Of a DNA stretch of 64,000 bases, positions 37,274-51,866 are shown one piece after another. The position numbers and the translations under genes are program-made. Within the stretch, counting starts at the first letter, position 1. Each line of letters starts with the position of its first letter. Under the pieces are notes generated by a model. The model had not been told where the DNA came from. It was given only the letters and a program-made list of their open reading frames with translations, and did no database searches. Source of the DNA: Seriola aureovittata (taxonomy: Eukaryota; Chordata; Actinopteri; Carangiformes; Carangidae); NCBI RefSeq assembly GCF_021018895.1, contig NC_079387.1, positions 2,977,083-3,041,082 of the forward strand, given 5' to 3'.

Positions 37274-40200
37274 ATTCTTACTTCCTACCCCCTGTTCCCC
37301 CAAAAACATCCCCACAGCCATCGCTGTACCCAAATATTACTGTAGGAACAAAAGCTGTGTGTTCCCGAACCCCTCCTGAGTGAGGAGAACTCTGCCAAAT
37401 ACCTCTAAAACCAGGCAAAGCCATTTGTGGTGGCATTTGGGGGAACAATCAGGACAGCCAGAATCATGAGTCATTCATTCTGGTGGTGATAGACATTAGA
37501 CAGGAAATGTTTTTGAAGGAGGAGGAGCAAGAGGTGTGTGTGTCTGAGATGAGAAAACGGTGGGAGGGGCAGATAATAGTGGATAATAATATTGACAGCA
37601 GCAGAGAGATCATAAAATGTTGCCACAAATTCTCTAATCCTGCTAATCCCAAAATTGGATAACATTTATGTTGGCTTCATCCAATCAAATGGCCCCTTAA
37701 ATAAATAAACAGGATTGTTTCAGGTCGTAAAAGTGCGGAAACGTCCATTCTTTGTGCAAATACAAGTGTGGATTCAGGCTTTCTTCGGCTGACTCCGTAC
37801 AGACCTTGAACAGTAAATTTGTCATGAAGCACGATGAGGTTGTCGCCGGCGGTTTTGTAGTTCACCAGACTTGAAGATAACCGCTGCACTGCTGCACTGA
37901 TTTCATTTCATGTGTTTATTATTTCACGCTGCCGCAACTTCCCTTTTTTTTTGTTTTGTTAATGCTGTACAGTAACCAGGACGTGAAGAGACAGTTGTCT
38001 GAATGTTTTACTGGTAGTGTTGTTACGTTTTATGTTGCGTCTCTATGTTTTTATGTCATTTTGATGAGTTTGGTTTTAATGAGTGTTTATACTAAGTATC
38101 TGCACCACTCCCACTATCCCTTAATGGCTACATATGCTTCACATAATGAAGTCATTTAATTGCACTTTAGGATGGACAAAAGTAATGGAAAGTACTTAAA
38201 GGTCAGAGTTAGTGCTTTCATAATTATGTAATGATTTAGATGGTTTTAAAATGAAACATGTTTTTTAATAATCATATGCCTTTACAAGGTAGATTCTAAC
38301 ATTTATCAGATTCAGTTTCTTTAAATGACTGAAAATACAAATTTAGAATAAAAGGGATTTAGTTCCCTAGAATAATACTCATATGTGTTTGAAATAGCAT
38401 TTAAACCACCTGTCTGGAGGAAACAGTTGACAATACTATTGAGCATTTAAATTAATATTTAAAATGTAAAAGATAATTAGAAATGTTTACAGATTTGATT
38501 TGATTTGATTTATTTTGTGGTTTGCCACTCACAAGGTTCTCAATGGTCAGCAGTATTCTGGCACATAGAAGCATTTAGTGACATTTACTGACATCTGATG
38601 GTGAGCGGAGGAACTGCAACCACATGGAACGGTCTACTGTACTGTAAGTGACATCAAGAAATATCAAGTAAGAGTATCACTGTTTTATCACCCTGGTAAA
38701 TATTGTAAGAGCACAGCTACTTTTTTCATTTGCTTCATTAAACCGAGGGCATAAATGTCTTGTGACTACGAATGGAGGAGGTGCAAAGTGAGTTTCTGAA
38801 GCAGATATACAGTATGATGTTCCTTTCACTTGGGCAGTAAAGAATCTGATTTATTGCACCTTTGAAACCCATAAAATATTTTGCCAGCGTCCCTGTAATC
38901 TTGTTGTCAGTGCAGCGATCAGTGATTTGTTTCCCTTTCTCAGCCTCATCCTGCTAAACTTTGAATATCTGTGACCGCATGCGGTTCCATCATTAACTCA
39001 TAAAGCTTATGAAAATGTCTTTGCAGAACATCCAAGAGACAAATGTCCAGTAATGTGCCTTGATGAGGAATGGCTAATAGTTTCTGGCTACCCTTCATTT
39101 TCTGTTTTCCTTTCCGTCCAACCGCAACCATCTCTGTGTGAACGTCTGTTATTGGAGCCCAGAGAACGCTGCGACAGATGCGTTCCTGTCCCGCAGCGTA
39201 CAGGAGACGGACTGTGGTGACCTCAATGTGCTTCTTATGGGTGTCTGCGTTGAGGTGGAGGCTCGTAGGGGGAAACAGGGGACGTTGTGGCTGGGATACT
39301 GCCTGAAAAGCTGGCTGGACACCCAAGTTGTGGGTTGGAGACAGAGGCTTCTCTGTGAGACGGGAGTCTGGTGTGTCGGGTCTTCATACCTGACTCACAG
39401 GCTGTGGGTTCCCTGAGGCATTTTCAGTCATGTAGGGGAAAGTTTGGTGCAATAAATTAAATGATTTTTAGTAAGAATTTAAATTTATCAGAGGTACAAA
39501 CTACTCGCTGGTGGTTATTAGGCCTTGGACGTGTTGAAATTAAAACATATCTCATGCAGCAGTTTCAATGGCTTAAATTGTGAGCCTTTATGCATATTAT
39601 AGATGTATGTCTACTTGGGACAGGCTGGTGATTTTCTCTCTCAGACTGACTGGCTTATAGGATTTTTTTTAGAGACATATAGACATTAAAAAATGTCCAG
39701 CGACCCCTTCAGAATCAACTTCAGTCTCTTTGCAGTGGTCCTGCAGATAAATCCTCACAACCTCACCTGCGGTTTATGTCCAGCACAGCAGTGTGTGTGC
39801 GCCCGTTTGACTTGTACATCATATATGCGTGTCATCGCCATGGCAATTTGCATGTATGCCATGGTTATCTCCGACTGCTTTATTTAGGGTCACATGTAGA
39901 CTCATGCATTCCCAGTGCCTGGATTCAGAGTTCAGTTTGCACTGTTGCATCATAGTATGCAATCCACTCCGTCAGTAACATACCGTCAGTATCCGTGTAT
40001 GTCTGTTTTTCTTGTGATGACTGGATAGCTGAGTGTCTGTGCAGCTCTCTGTTCTCTCTCACCCTCCGTGGAAACAAGCCCTCATTATTCCTTATGATTT
40101 ATCCCTGCCATGTCTTGGAGGAGCCTCCTGGAATGAGGCTGCAGTGGTTTGTGCTGTTCGGGTTGGAAGACACAGGCGAGGTTTGGCAGGGAAAGGTAGG

Positions 40201-41496
40201 GCCAGAGAGGAATGATGGGAAGAGGTTGGACAAAGACGAGCGAGAGCGCAAGAGGTTCGAATACTCCTCATGTAAACAACGGCGCAGGAGAGTGTCGTGA
40301 CTTCATTTTATACAACTGCTGTTTACATGTTTGTGTGTTTCTGCTGAATTCAGTGTGGTCTTGTTTGACATGCCAGATGTGCTGCTGCTGCAATTCTACC
40401 TGTCCCACCAGATAGATTTCTTTCTTGTCTGTATCTGGCAAGCTTAGATTTTGCTCCAAGAGTTGAGTCTGGAACACATCACGTTTAATTGAGGCAAGTT
40501 AAGCTGTGCATCACAAACAAGCAAACTGTGAGGAATCGATAAGTCTTTTCATGACTCAGTGCTTCCCCCGAAACTCCAAAACCACATGAAAAAGTGCTTC
40601 AAGTGGGTGTTGTAGACATCAAAAACAGCATGATTCAGTAATTGACTGGCCTAAATTGACCCTAAATTTTCTGATTTTGGAGATAAGTCTGGAGAAGAGT
40701 GACATTTCTTGACTTGCAGACTTCTTTTTTCCAGTGTGAAAGAGCCCAATGGCTGCGAGTCGAGTGCAGGAAGGGTTCATCTCTGAGCAAAAAGAGAGAC
40801 CTGTCAATCATCTATTGTCCAGTCTACTTGGATCTGTCTTAAGCAGATTCTTCAATGGACCAAAAATAAGTAGGGATTGATACATGCGAGGCCAGTTTTT
40901 TATTGTGTTCTAATAATGACAGTAAAGGTCAGTCCTGGACCAGGTAGGGAACCGCTGACCTATAACCCAGATTCGCCTCTGGATTTAGAGACCATTTCTA
41001 AGTGCTACCACCCCGCCACAGCATTCACTGTTTTCATCATTGGACCACTGGCAAGTTTTTTGTTCAGCGAGTATATTTAAAAATCTCTGGACTTGTTTAC
41101 TTATCGCTGCAGTCAGCTGGAGCCGAACAAAGTGCCCTCGCAATCAGGCTTTTCCACTTCCTGCAGTTGTAGATGTTCACAGATCTTGGAGCAGCAGCGG
41201 GAGTGAAACAGGACGACTTGGAAGTGAGTCACAGTTGCAGTTCGAGATCAAAATAACAGCGGGTGTCAGAAATATCAAAAAAACGAACGGAGCATATTCC
41301 TGTTGATGCATTTCGACTTCACAATCGCACGGATAAAGAGCAGCGTTTTCTGCAAGCATCATATTTTTATGCCACATATGCATTGTTCATAGTAACCTTT
41401 GCATTCTCTAGTGTGTCAATCAACAATGGAGCAACCTGTTGGGCGTGAAGCTTCGGTAGTGCACCCCTTGTTTTAAAGTTGTTAACGTTCTGCAAA

Positions 41497-41582
41497 TCCA
41501 GTCACATGTCGAATTTCTATTTTTAGAAGATCTAATAACTCCTTTGTCATACAAAAGAAAATCCTGGGGATATTATTGCTGT
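41497..41582 (+). repeat. dispersed repeat pair, copy 2
   Basis: Second copy of the element at 34154-34240, in the same orientation. See that entry for the shared landmarks. Confidence 0.45.
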
Positions 41583-42419
41583 GAGCAGACTGAGATGGTC
41601 TCGTTTAATCTCTAGCGGCCTGAAAATCCCTGCCTGCCAGCTCACTCTCTTCTTACATAACACACAAACACTGATGTGAAAGAAACAGCTCAGCATTTTA
41701 GAGAAAGAAAGAGAATCGGAAAACTCAGGCTCTGCACCTGTAAACGTCAAACTGCTTTTACCGTTCTAAACTTGACTTTAAAGCTGATTTGTTTGTCTCT
41801 GAGTCCGTTCACGCACATTCCAAACTCCACTAAGCCTGACTTTAAATAAGCCGGGCCCTCCTCCGGTGTAGAATTTTGAGGTCAAGTGTTTTGAGGTTTA
41901 GGTTTTAATCCTGGCGTCTAACATTTTAATCCACATCCTAACATCTGTGGATGTGTGAAAACTGAGAGAGAGGCCTTTAATTAGACCTCTGGCAAATGAT
42001 ATGCTCTATAAAATGCAACCCAGAAGTTCCTTAATGTTACAAGAGGCACGGGTGCACCCCCATTTTATCACCTACTGTAAAACTTGGGACTATTTATTTA
42101 ACTCGGTCTAAAGTGATCAGTACATGTGATTTGAGTTGCTAAATTTACTTTTTCCCCCACCAGGATTCCATGACTGTTTTTTAATAGTGTTGTGGAGGCT
42201 TTTTTTCCTTCTAAGGTTCTCCTTTTTTCTGCTTTATCTTCCAAAAGGAGAAAGTGCATGGAGCAAAACCAAAAACACAGTAAGACGTGCTTAGAAGCAG
42301 GGATGAGGAGCGCTCAAGAATGTTGGCATGGAAAAGAGAGGAGCCATCCAAGCATGAAAGTGAAAAAGGTAGAGCAAGAGAGAGAGGTAGAGGGTGAGGG
42401 AGAGAGAAAATGATGGGAT

Positions 42420-42464
42420 ACACACACACGCACGCACGCACACACACACACACACACACACACA
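42420..42464. repeat. (CA)n microsatellite
   Basis: CA repeat with cgcacgcacg variant units near the start. Confidence 0.95.
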
Positions 42465-43153
42465 GAGCCAAGCCTCCTCATTCCTCTGCAGCCCTTCACA
42501 GAGGCAAGTCTGTTTCCCCGACGCAAACACGTCACATCAAAGAGCCATCACAGCATGTCTCCATAGCGACGCCCTTCAGCGGTATAGATGCAGCGCAGTG
42601 GTCGGGAGATAGCACTGGCAGACAAACCGTACGGGCGACCTAATAACCGGGTGCTAGCAGATGACTGATGGCCCAATTTACCTCGGTACTGGTCTGGAGG
42701 TCAAGAGCTAAGTTCACCCCAAAACCCAACGGGAGGTTGGCAAATACTTCCCTCCCAAGTACTTTAAAAAGTATGGGTGGTATGTGCTGAACTAGTGTTT
42801 TTGCTCTTGAGTCATTGTGCATGTTACAGACGGCAACTGTCAACAGGAAAAACTAGGGCTCCAAGATTCAGACAGTCACCATTTTTTTTTTACATATTTG
42901 GGTTTTAATTTTTTAAAAAAAGAATTTGACAGAAAATGTCAGCAATTTTTTTTTTTTACATGTATAGCATATAAGTCCCATATGTGTAAGTCAACATCAG
43001 AATTTATTACTAGCAAATATGAGCTGAAGAATTTTTGCAGTGTAGAAACAAGAACAGAAAAGTTATTCTCTCTCTCCCAGTTTCCCTCTCCCTCTCTCTG
43101 TCGAGCATGTGTCAACAACTACAGAGAAGTCTGTGAGGAAAAGAAGGCAGGGT

Positions 43154-43155
<2 letters not shown>

Positions 43156-43186
<31 letters not shown>
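43156..43186. repeat. (GA)n microsatellite
   Basis: GA repeat about 130 bases before the candidate TATA box at 43317. Confidence 0.95.
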
Positions 43187-43188
<2 letters not shown>

Positions 43189-43316
43189 AACAGACAGAGA
43201 GAGCTAGCAGAGGGAGGGATACAGAGGGATACAGTTACTGTCTGCCCCCGGATGGCTTTTGCTCTCTCGTTTTGGGTACCGGAATTGTAAGGAGCCCCAA
43301 GCCACTTTCTTGGCCT

Positions 43317-43695
43317 TATATAGCGTGTTTCAAAACTTCTTGGCAGTTGACAGGGGGAACTAAAGCCAGCAGTATGAAGACTGTATCCTGGTCCTGTCCA
43401 GAGGCTGCACAGACATCCACATGCGCGCACGCATTTACACAGAATCGAGTTCAGTAGCTCTCTGGCACGCGTTTGGGATTACTGCTGTTGTTTTGAGTGA
43501 GAGGGGTGGAGGAGGAGGAGTAGGAGGAGAGGGAGGAGGAGGAGGAGGAGAGAGTCTGTATTTGGTAGGCCTACTCCCTCTCTTGCCCTCTTTCTCTCCT
43601 GGAGGGGGGTCTGAAGGCTGGGAGAATGAAGAGGTAGAAACAAGGCAGAGGGGGGAGAGAAGAGAGTGTGAGAAAAAAGTGGCACCGGTGTGCAG
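43317..43695 (+). promoter_or_regulatory. candidate internal promoter and 5' exon in tns1 intron 3
   Basis: A TATATA box at 43317-43322 is followed by a GA/GGA-rich stretch and, at 43695, a textbook donor (gtgtgcag|gtaaga). This looks like a first exon whose transcript would join exon 4 and omit leader and C1. The open frame across it ends in phase 2 at the donor, so the block is best read as 5' UTR. Translation could then start at Met135 (60391). The (GA)n repeat at 43156-43186 lies just upstream. Purely a sequence-pattern call. Confidence 0.3.
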
Positions 43696-46600
43696 GTAAG
43701 AGATTTTCAGATTCAGAGTCTTTTTTAAGGAGGGGGTTGGGGGGGTGGGTGGTTGATAATGTTCAGTAAGTTATTTAAATTTCCAATTCTTTGCATTCTT
43801 TCATGTCTTAAAATAAGTCTTCAGAAGGATGACCTCAAGCTGAACTTTAGTGTTTGTAGCTCATAAAAAGGCTGCTGGAACCCGAGTTGTGCAGCTACTA
43901 CATGAAGGGATTCTTGGATGTCACTTCAGCTGAAAATGCTTTTCTCTGCATGTTTTTTGGATGTAGGCTAGTCCGCTACACACTCCTGGGAACGTTGCTC
44001 CCATGGGAGCGGGACAGACAGAGTTCATGTGAGTTGCCGTTTGAGGCCCGGGAGCCTTTTCATGACCCGACGAGTCGTGATTTGCGGCGGCAGAGTCAGA
44101 GAGAGAGAGAGAGAGAGAGACGCAGAGCAACTGGGCAAACACGTGTTTTCTCTCTTTCAGCGTAACATGCATCTGCTTTGGCATCGCAAGAGATAAAGTA
44201 GAGCAGTTGGTCAAGAAGAATGTTTGCAGGAAATGTCTTCTTTATTTCGGTTTTTCTTATTTTTCTTCGCGCTGTCTTTGCGTTCCCTTCACTTTTTCTC
44301 ACACTTTTTCTTTCTGACACCCTTTGAGAGAGGATGCAGACTGATGACGGCAATCACTCACCTCTGACGTTGAGCTAACAAGAGGATGGCAGTTAAACAT
44401 GAATGGTCAAGAGGTCGCAAGGCTTGTATGTCCTGTCTCCCACTAAAGAGCCAAAACAACAGAAAGGAATGCAGTTTCACTACCGTATCCAAAATTAAAC
44501 ACCTTTCTTGTCCATACCAAAACACTTTCTGAATTTCATTTGAAGACATGACATAACTTTGAACCTGCTGCTCTTGCCCTGGCATCACACTTTTCAAACC
44601 AGTCATGAATCTCAAGGGGAAAATGCTCGACTTTCTCCACCTTGTCCAGAAAAACCCTCTTTAACTGCCAGAGGAGCCGTAACTCATGTCTCCCTCGTGT
44701 CTCATAACATGAAGATGTTCTCCGAGAGTGATGTTTTCGAACGGCTGCTTTCCCTGTAGATCCATCCCTCTTGAACTATTTGTCTCTTCCATCCGTCCTT
44801 CCCATTCCTTAATAACATACCTGGTCTCCCTCTGGGCAGTTTATCTTTTGACACATCAGAGAAGTGAAACCTTGGCAGCCTTAAGAGAAATGTTGAGAAA
44901 AAAAAAATACCATAAATTGCAGAAAATCATCTGAAGAGGTTCAAAATAGAAAACTTCACACTTGGCAAAAACACAATAGAAATTCCTCTCACAAGTTTGT
45001 GCAGATAAGAAGTTTGTTTTCTTACGTTACGCACCACACTTTTTATTTTAATTTTAAGATATTCTACTGTATGTTTCATGAGAAGAGTGACTGGTAAACT
45101 GTGAAAACTACACTGTGATCCTCCAGCTGCATCATCTGTAAAGTATGTAGCAGGAAGTGTTATAAAAGCAGTAGTGAGCAGGGGAGGATGGCATTTAACA
45201 TGCAAGCCTGAATTAGTCAAGACTGGGCCCACTCACTAACTTATTTCTGTCAATAAATGACTGGCAGAAGAGGAAAAATAAAAAGCAAGTTTAGATTAAA
45301 AGGGAGTTTAAATACAATCCAAAGCATACATTCTGTTTTCAGATTTACACTTGTAAGAAAAATACAGATAAAAGCGTGAAAAGAGGCTTTTAGAGACGTA
45401 ACTGCAGCAAAAGAACATTCAGGAATCCTTTTGAACATGTTATGTTCTTGTAAACCTATATTTTACTGCACTTTTCTGTGTGTATACCATTGATTTTGGC
45501 TTGGCGTTATTTCTTTATTCTCACTTCACTGTGCTATTAGTGGTCAAATGAGAGTAAGCACCCTGCAGCCACCCCTAATTAAACAGGAACGGATAGGCGA
45601 ACTCAGCCCGGAACAGACCCATCAGCACCGTCCAGCATCGGCTCCATCCAGTAATGATGAAAACATGCTTGTTTTTGACTTCCATAGAAGCCGGGCCTTT
45701 TGAAGTGTTACAAAATTGCTTTCATTTTTTTTTTTTCTGTTGCAAATGCAACTGTTTCCCACAAGTGGAAACCAAAGACCTTGCAAATCAGGTGAGCTTT
45801 GGTTTTAAACATGTGCCAAATGTTAGACTTCTCCCACAATTGAAACCGCAATTAAATGACCTAACATTTATGATATGCAGTCATGCCCCTCTCGCATAAA
45901 ACTCCAAGGCAGGCTCTCAGATTTGGAGGTTTTCAACCTGTGTCCAAAGTGAGCCACAATTGCACATCTGATATTCATCATTTCTTTGTTTAATGGGGTA
46001 TTTTGTCGTCTGTAGCTCGCGGTGATTTGGTTGTAAGCAAAGCAACCAAGCCAAAGCCCACTTACCACTCAATGTGGCTTGACCATGATCAAATAGCTGC
46101 TTCCTCAGTGATCCATGGTTGTTGGACTCTTGCACCTCCACTTGATGAAGTTCCTTTGGGCCTCAAACCCAACATCGGCATGTCGGTTTCGAGGCGAAAT
46201 AATGTCAGTGCCTTTGTTGGATGCAAATCTGAGCTCACTGCCAATCAGAATTGTTAAAATAAAAAGGCGGTCCACGATGATGAATCTCATAATAAATATC
46301 CTCCTGTATGTTGTGGTATATTTTGTCTGAACCATTTATAGTAGAAGCAAACACTTATGCCTGTCGGCCAGTTTTTATGATTCTTTATGGTGTGTTAACC
46401 ATGTGGAAGCGATTTAGCTCTTGTGTGAAAAATATACCCCTGTCTTATCCACAAGATTTAAATGGTGGATTCCTCATGAGGAGCCGAGGAACTTGCTGCT
46501 TTGGTAAAAATTGTGTCACTGATAAAGCATCCAAAGAGCTTCGAGGGGTGTTTGTTGTCCAGTAGCAGTCTAGTCATTTGTACAGCCATCACAGGATGGT

Positions 46601-49600
46601 TTTCATGCTGTGGGAAGAGCCCTGTTTGTGTTGCGATAGCCGGTGTTGATGGATGCCAGTGGAAACAGCTGGCGGGCAGCGTGTTCTTCTTTACAAAAAC
46701 AATTATTTAGACTTTCTGTGTTTACACCAGCCCTTTTCCATCCTGTTTGGGTCCAACAACAGTTAGACTTTCATGGTCCAACCCAGACTGAAAATAGATA
46801 TTAACCAAGTAGCTTAGATACGTCACAGAATAAGACGTTTACAGAGTGAATTCTCTGTTTTTAAAGGAAATTGAATAACTGACTCTTTTATAAATGATAG
46901 ATAGCATTTTAGTGGTAAGACTTTCCCACGCAGTTTTCTTTGTTGGCAGCATTCTGTCATTTATTTTGCTGTTATCTTATGACTTCTTGATTTAGCTCTC
47001 CTTATAAATTCGTCAGATATTATTTAACTGCTGACGGCATCACTCGACATCGCTCTCCTGCCAGCGACACAATGCCACCCAGTCGAACATGGCGAGGTAC
47101 ATACTTGACATTATGTCAAAATGTCAAAGCAGGAAAGGAACACGCTCTCCGCCATCACAGCGCTCAGCGGATTTATTAGCCCTCCAAGTAAAACAGAAAC
47201 CCAGCCGATGTATGAATCCCTCCAAAGGGGCTGTTTGAGCTTCAGTCCTTATTTGGCCCCCGTTTGGAAAGTGAAGAATTTACTTTCTCAGGCAAACTGC
47301 CATCAGCGCGGCAGTGGCTCTTGTGTGGGCAGGAGGAGTGCTTGAGGAATTTTGAGTGTGGTTGGACCAATGGCGGGCTTATTTATTGGAGCCAGGGAGA
47401 TGATTTATGCACAGTGGCAAACACAGGCTTTCTCCCATCAGTTAGGCTGAAGTAGATGAACCAAGATCAGAGTGATTACTGCTCAGCTAGAGTGGTATAA
47501 GGGCAAAAATCAACTCCTCCATACAAAAAAATCAGTAAAATGTAGAAATGAGAAAAATAAACCTTAATGAGTACCCCATGCAAGATATCAAAAATATTCG
47601 AATCTCATCTGCAAAAATATTAAATTTCATACTTTTTTATGTGTCAAACAGCACAAAACTAAAACATTAAAGGCACTGAACATGCCCTCATTGTCTGGAA
47701 GAGTGCAAACCAAGCGTACAAAGATTGCTGAGCAAGCCAGCCATATTTCTCCTTGCTTATCAGAGGATGCTTGTTCAAGCCTGTTTGAAGTGTGTGAAAG
47801 TGAAGAGAAAATGGTTCATCACTACCCTGGTTGAACTGCAACCTGTTAACTCATTATACACATGATTCAACCCAGTGGACCAGGCTCCAGAGTCGTGCTT
47901 TGATATCCTGCGCTCTCCATCTCCATATAAACCCACTTGAGCAGCAGTTTTGCTGAAATCATCAAAGTTCTCGCTGATCCGCGCCCTCAGTGTGAGGACG
48001 AGGGAGGAAGGAGAGGAAAAAAAAGAAAAGAAAAAAAAAGACGAGGGCAGCTCCGTGAAACTGTTGAGACGCACCTGACACATTTGACCCTTGTTGCAGG
48101 CTAATTCAACAACGTCCCGCCTCGGCTCACCCCCGTTTGCCCCCTAATGAGGCCTCTCGGCTGGGTTGAGATTGCGGAGGGGCCCCCCCTGGTGACTCGC
48201 TTGACTCCTTGTTCTAGTTCAGTGGCTTCCCAGACGCCCCTCGTGACTCGATGAGATTATAAGCTGTCTGTTTTAAAAGCCTAAACCCACTATGACTCTC
48301 TTTCTATTTGCGGTCTGCTGGTCACTTTGCTGGGACGTGATTTGGGAGATGTACGCAAAGGTCAAAAAAAAGAAAGTCAACTTACATTTTATCTGACAGA
48401 TTGAATCAATTCTTAGGCATCAGATGATAAAAAATATTCCCCTATTTTAGCATTTATGTGGATTTTGGTGCTCTGGTTTTGACAGATTTTGAGATGGTGC
48501 AGATGGAGCAGCAAAAACAATTACTGATGGATGAAGTTCAGGTGTTAGTCTGGCCCGATGCTGAAGCATGTGGCAGGGCCTCTCGGAGATTCCTGCTCTT
48601 TCATCCGTCTGAGCGGGTAAAACCCATGTGAAGCCTGTGTTACTCCGGCTTTCAGCTGCACCCACCATATATGGATGAACTCAGGGAAGCTGTTGTTCTC
48701 TTGCTTTGTTGCACAGTGATGCGGTGAGGATGTTAAGTTACACCGAGACACTGTTTGAAGGAATGTAACATGCGATTATGAAGTTGGTGTCTGTATTATA
48801 TATCTCCCGCCTGAACAGTAACAATAGTTGCAAGCAATGTTCAAGCAGAAATATGTTCCTAAAGGAAAAAAAAAATTGTGATTCACGTGGCTGCTGCTGT
48901 ATGAGGCCAGTCGTCTGGTCTCTCTGGATGTAAGCGTACAGTAGCCGCTGAGACTCAAAGTCATCACTATACCCTTCTGACCTTTAGATCAATACTGGAG
49001 GGAGTCATCATTGGGACATTTGCAGGCGTATGCTACAGTACAGTGCACAGAACAGCACTTCCTGTCAGCTGTGATAATAAAGGCAGATGCTCTCGCTACG
49101 AGGCCCCGGGGGCCACTGGGACCGGCAACACTGATATATGAATGTCAGTGTTGGCCCCAGGTAGTGTCGGAACAGTAAAGAGCAAAGCATGAGCTGACTC
49201 GCCTCTGGCTCCTGATACTAGCGACTTCATGTACTGTTGGCCTCTCTGACAAGCTCCAGTGCAGTTGTCGGGTTTTAGCTGCATTGCTAAAGGGCGCTTC
49301 AAGTTACAGCAGCTGAGACAGTGAAAAATATCATGGGCGTTTTTTTTTTCATTCATGCAGTTCTCATACACTTCTCGACACAAAAACTGAAACATCAGAA
49401 TGTTCACGAAGGTGGGATTTCCTGCAGGGTTGTTGCATTGCATTAGTTTAAACTAGGCAGTTGAGTGCATCTTTGAACAGGTACGTTCATGCATGCATCC
49501 TGTATCACCTGACACTCTTCCCTGAATGTGGCACCTGCAGGAGCAACAGTGTATCTCGTTCACTTTATAAACCCGGAGATTCAAAATGACCCCAAAGTAG

Positions 49601-50869
49601 TCATGCACTCTCATGCATCTGTATATGCACTTAACAAGAATAAGATTGGACTGGCATTTTATTGAATACTGGCCACTGATGGTTTGAGCCACATAAATCT
49701 GGTCTGTAATAATCTCAAGTGACATTTTTTTTTCTGAACACTGCCTTGAGGGGGATTTTTGACTGAATGCTTGTAAATTTTAGCTTATAAAGTCATATTT
49801 CACGGTATTAAAAGTGGCACTTAACATGAACTACTGGCTGTTTTTCTGATGCAGTATTGTACATACATAGTACATATGCATTCAGCGCATATTAACATAT
49901 TATGGTCCCAGCAATGGAACATGGAAATTAGCACAAAAATGTGTAACTTGTAGGCTCGCTTGAAATATCTCAGTACACTCCTGGTCATCTTTCTTCATGC
50001 TTTTACCGTAGCATATAACCATATCAGCAGTAACTGGTGAACTGATGCCATCACATTGCATATCATCATGCACTAGGTGGGATCTGTTCTGCTGCTGCTG
50101 TATTCTGATACACTTGATGATAGTATTACAAAGTCAATGAGTCTTTTGTTTTCCCAGAGCAAACTAATTACAGCGGCTTCCTTCCTCGCCTGCGTCTGTG
50201 GCGTGCTGATAGCGCGCACTCTCGTCCCGCTGCTCGTAAACATCCATCAACTCACAACACGTTCGGATACTGGCCCGCTGCACGCACTCACTTTAACCGT
50301 GCACACGTATGCATGAATGTTTATGTGTACACACGAAGGTAAATACAGTCAAATGGAAGTCTCTCAGCTTGCCGGAGAATGACTGTTTATGCATCATAAT
50401 GAGTGATTTGTTGTGCAGAGGGCAATGCAGACTATTAGGAGCCACTATTGCCTGCCATGGATACTATGAGCAAACTGTTTTGAGAGCTGAATTGTCCTGT
50501 GATACCCTAACTGCTATTTAAAGATGCTACATGCAGCCTTGCAACATCAGGAAATCAATACCACTCTTATTTTGAGGTGATATTATAATTAGGGGACAAG
50601 TGATACTGTTGCTGGGAGGTCTGGCAACAGGTACTCGCCCAGCAACTCTGCATTTCATAGTACTGGTGTGCCACCCAGCTGCATTTATCAGGAAACCTAC
50701 TGTTGTTTTACTGAAAAGAAAACTGAAAAAACATGTTGTTGTAAAGCTCATAGTGAGGACGGGATGCTGTTTCACAAGACAAAAGGAGGTGAAGTTTTCA
50801 TTTTGTCAGGAGTAGACCCAACTTCAGTTTTAACTTTTAGTTCAGTTCATTACCCAACTGGTACCAGAT

Positions 50870-51140
50870 GTCAATGTAACAAGATGTTGGACTCCTGTTG
50901 GCTAATTAACACTGTGACGTTTGGCACACGTTGGGTTTTGGTCACCTTAAATCACGACTAGAATATGGGCATGAGACGTTCGGAGGACGTTGGATTTTAT
51001 TTACTCAGCAACACAAGTTCAAACCAAAAAAATATCTATGTCAGCTGTCGTCAGTATTTTATGTCCAATTGACTTTGGCATCAGACGTTCTGACACTGCC
51101 TACAACGACGTCGGTGGCCAGCTGCAAGCCTGCAGGGAAA
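50870..51140. repeat. degenerate ACGTTGG-type dispersed repeat
   Basis: Recurring units built on gacgttgg are present: gtgacgtttggcacacgttg, ggttttggtcacc, gagacgttcggaggacgttg and a cagacgttctgac / caacgacgtcggtgg end. The pattern resembles a CpG-containing teleost repeat of this type. It lies in intron 3, about 730 bp before exon 4. Confidence 0.5.
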
Positions 51141-51866
51141 ATACATCTGCATCTATTTTAATAATCGACTAAATGTTTTATTCATTTTTCAAGCCACAAT
51201 ATAAAACATTTTCTACTTTTCTTTATCTTATTTGATCATTAAACTAAAAATCTTTGGGGTTTAGATGAATTTTTCTGACATTTCATAGACTAAGACAAAC
51301 GAGAGCAGGTCAGGACAGCTACGTGATGTTCGTGATGTTGTGTTATGCGTGGATTCTCTCACACAGACTGACTTGCGAAAACATTGTGCAAAATAATTTA
51401 CAGTCATAGTGTAATGCTTCAACCCGTCAGTGAACTCATCCTGTGAACTGCGGTGAATTGTTTTCGGACTTTTACAGGAACTATTGTGTTTCAGTTTGAA
51501 TTCAGTGCCAGATGTGATTTTGCCTGGAATGGCCCTGACATGTTTCCCACGCAGAACTACAGTCAAAAGGGACGTTTTTTTTTTTTTTTTTAAAGCAGTG
51601 GTTATTTCTGTACTGTTGAGGGTGATTTTGGGAATACTCAAGCATTCAGGAGGAAAGATTCAGAGACTCTTCGGAGTCTCTCCCTCCCTTTTAACACACA
51701 GCACTAAAGTACTTCAGATTTGAGAAGATGCTTTTGGTATTTGTCCCTTAGTCATGGTTAACCTTTACTTCTCTCTGCCCCCCTCCTCTTTTACTGTCCC
51801 ATGCAGATATCACAGTCGTCATAATGCCTTTCTTCTCTTGTCTCATCTCTGTTTCTTCTTCCACAG

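Larger units (their letters stand above)
36649..51866 (+). other. tns1: tns1 intron 3 (15.2 kb)
   Basis: Contains the candidate internal promoter at 43.3-43.7 kb, the repeats at 41497 and 50870, and microsatellites. 37300-41490 and 44200-50860 show no gene or recognisable element. Confidence 0.8.

Noticed and set aside
45766..45791. 26-nt exon-like block between acaag and gtgagc
   Set aside because: The acceptor lacks a close polypyrimidine tract and the length breaks the tensin frame.
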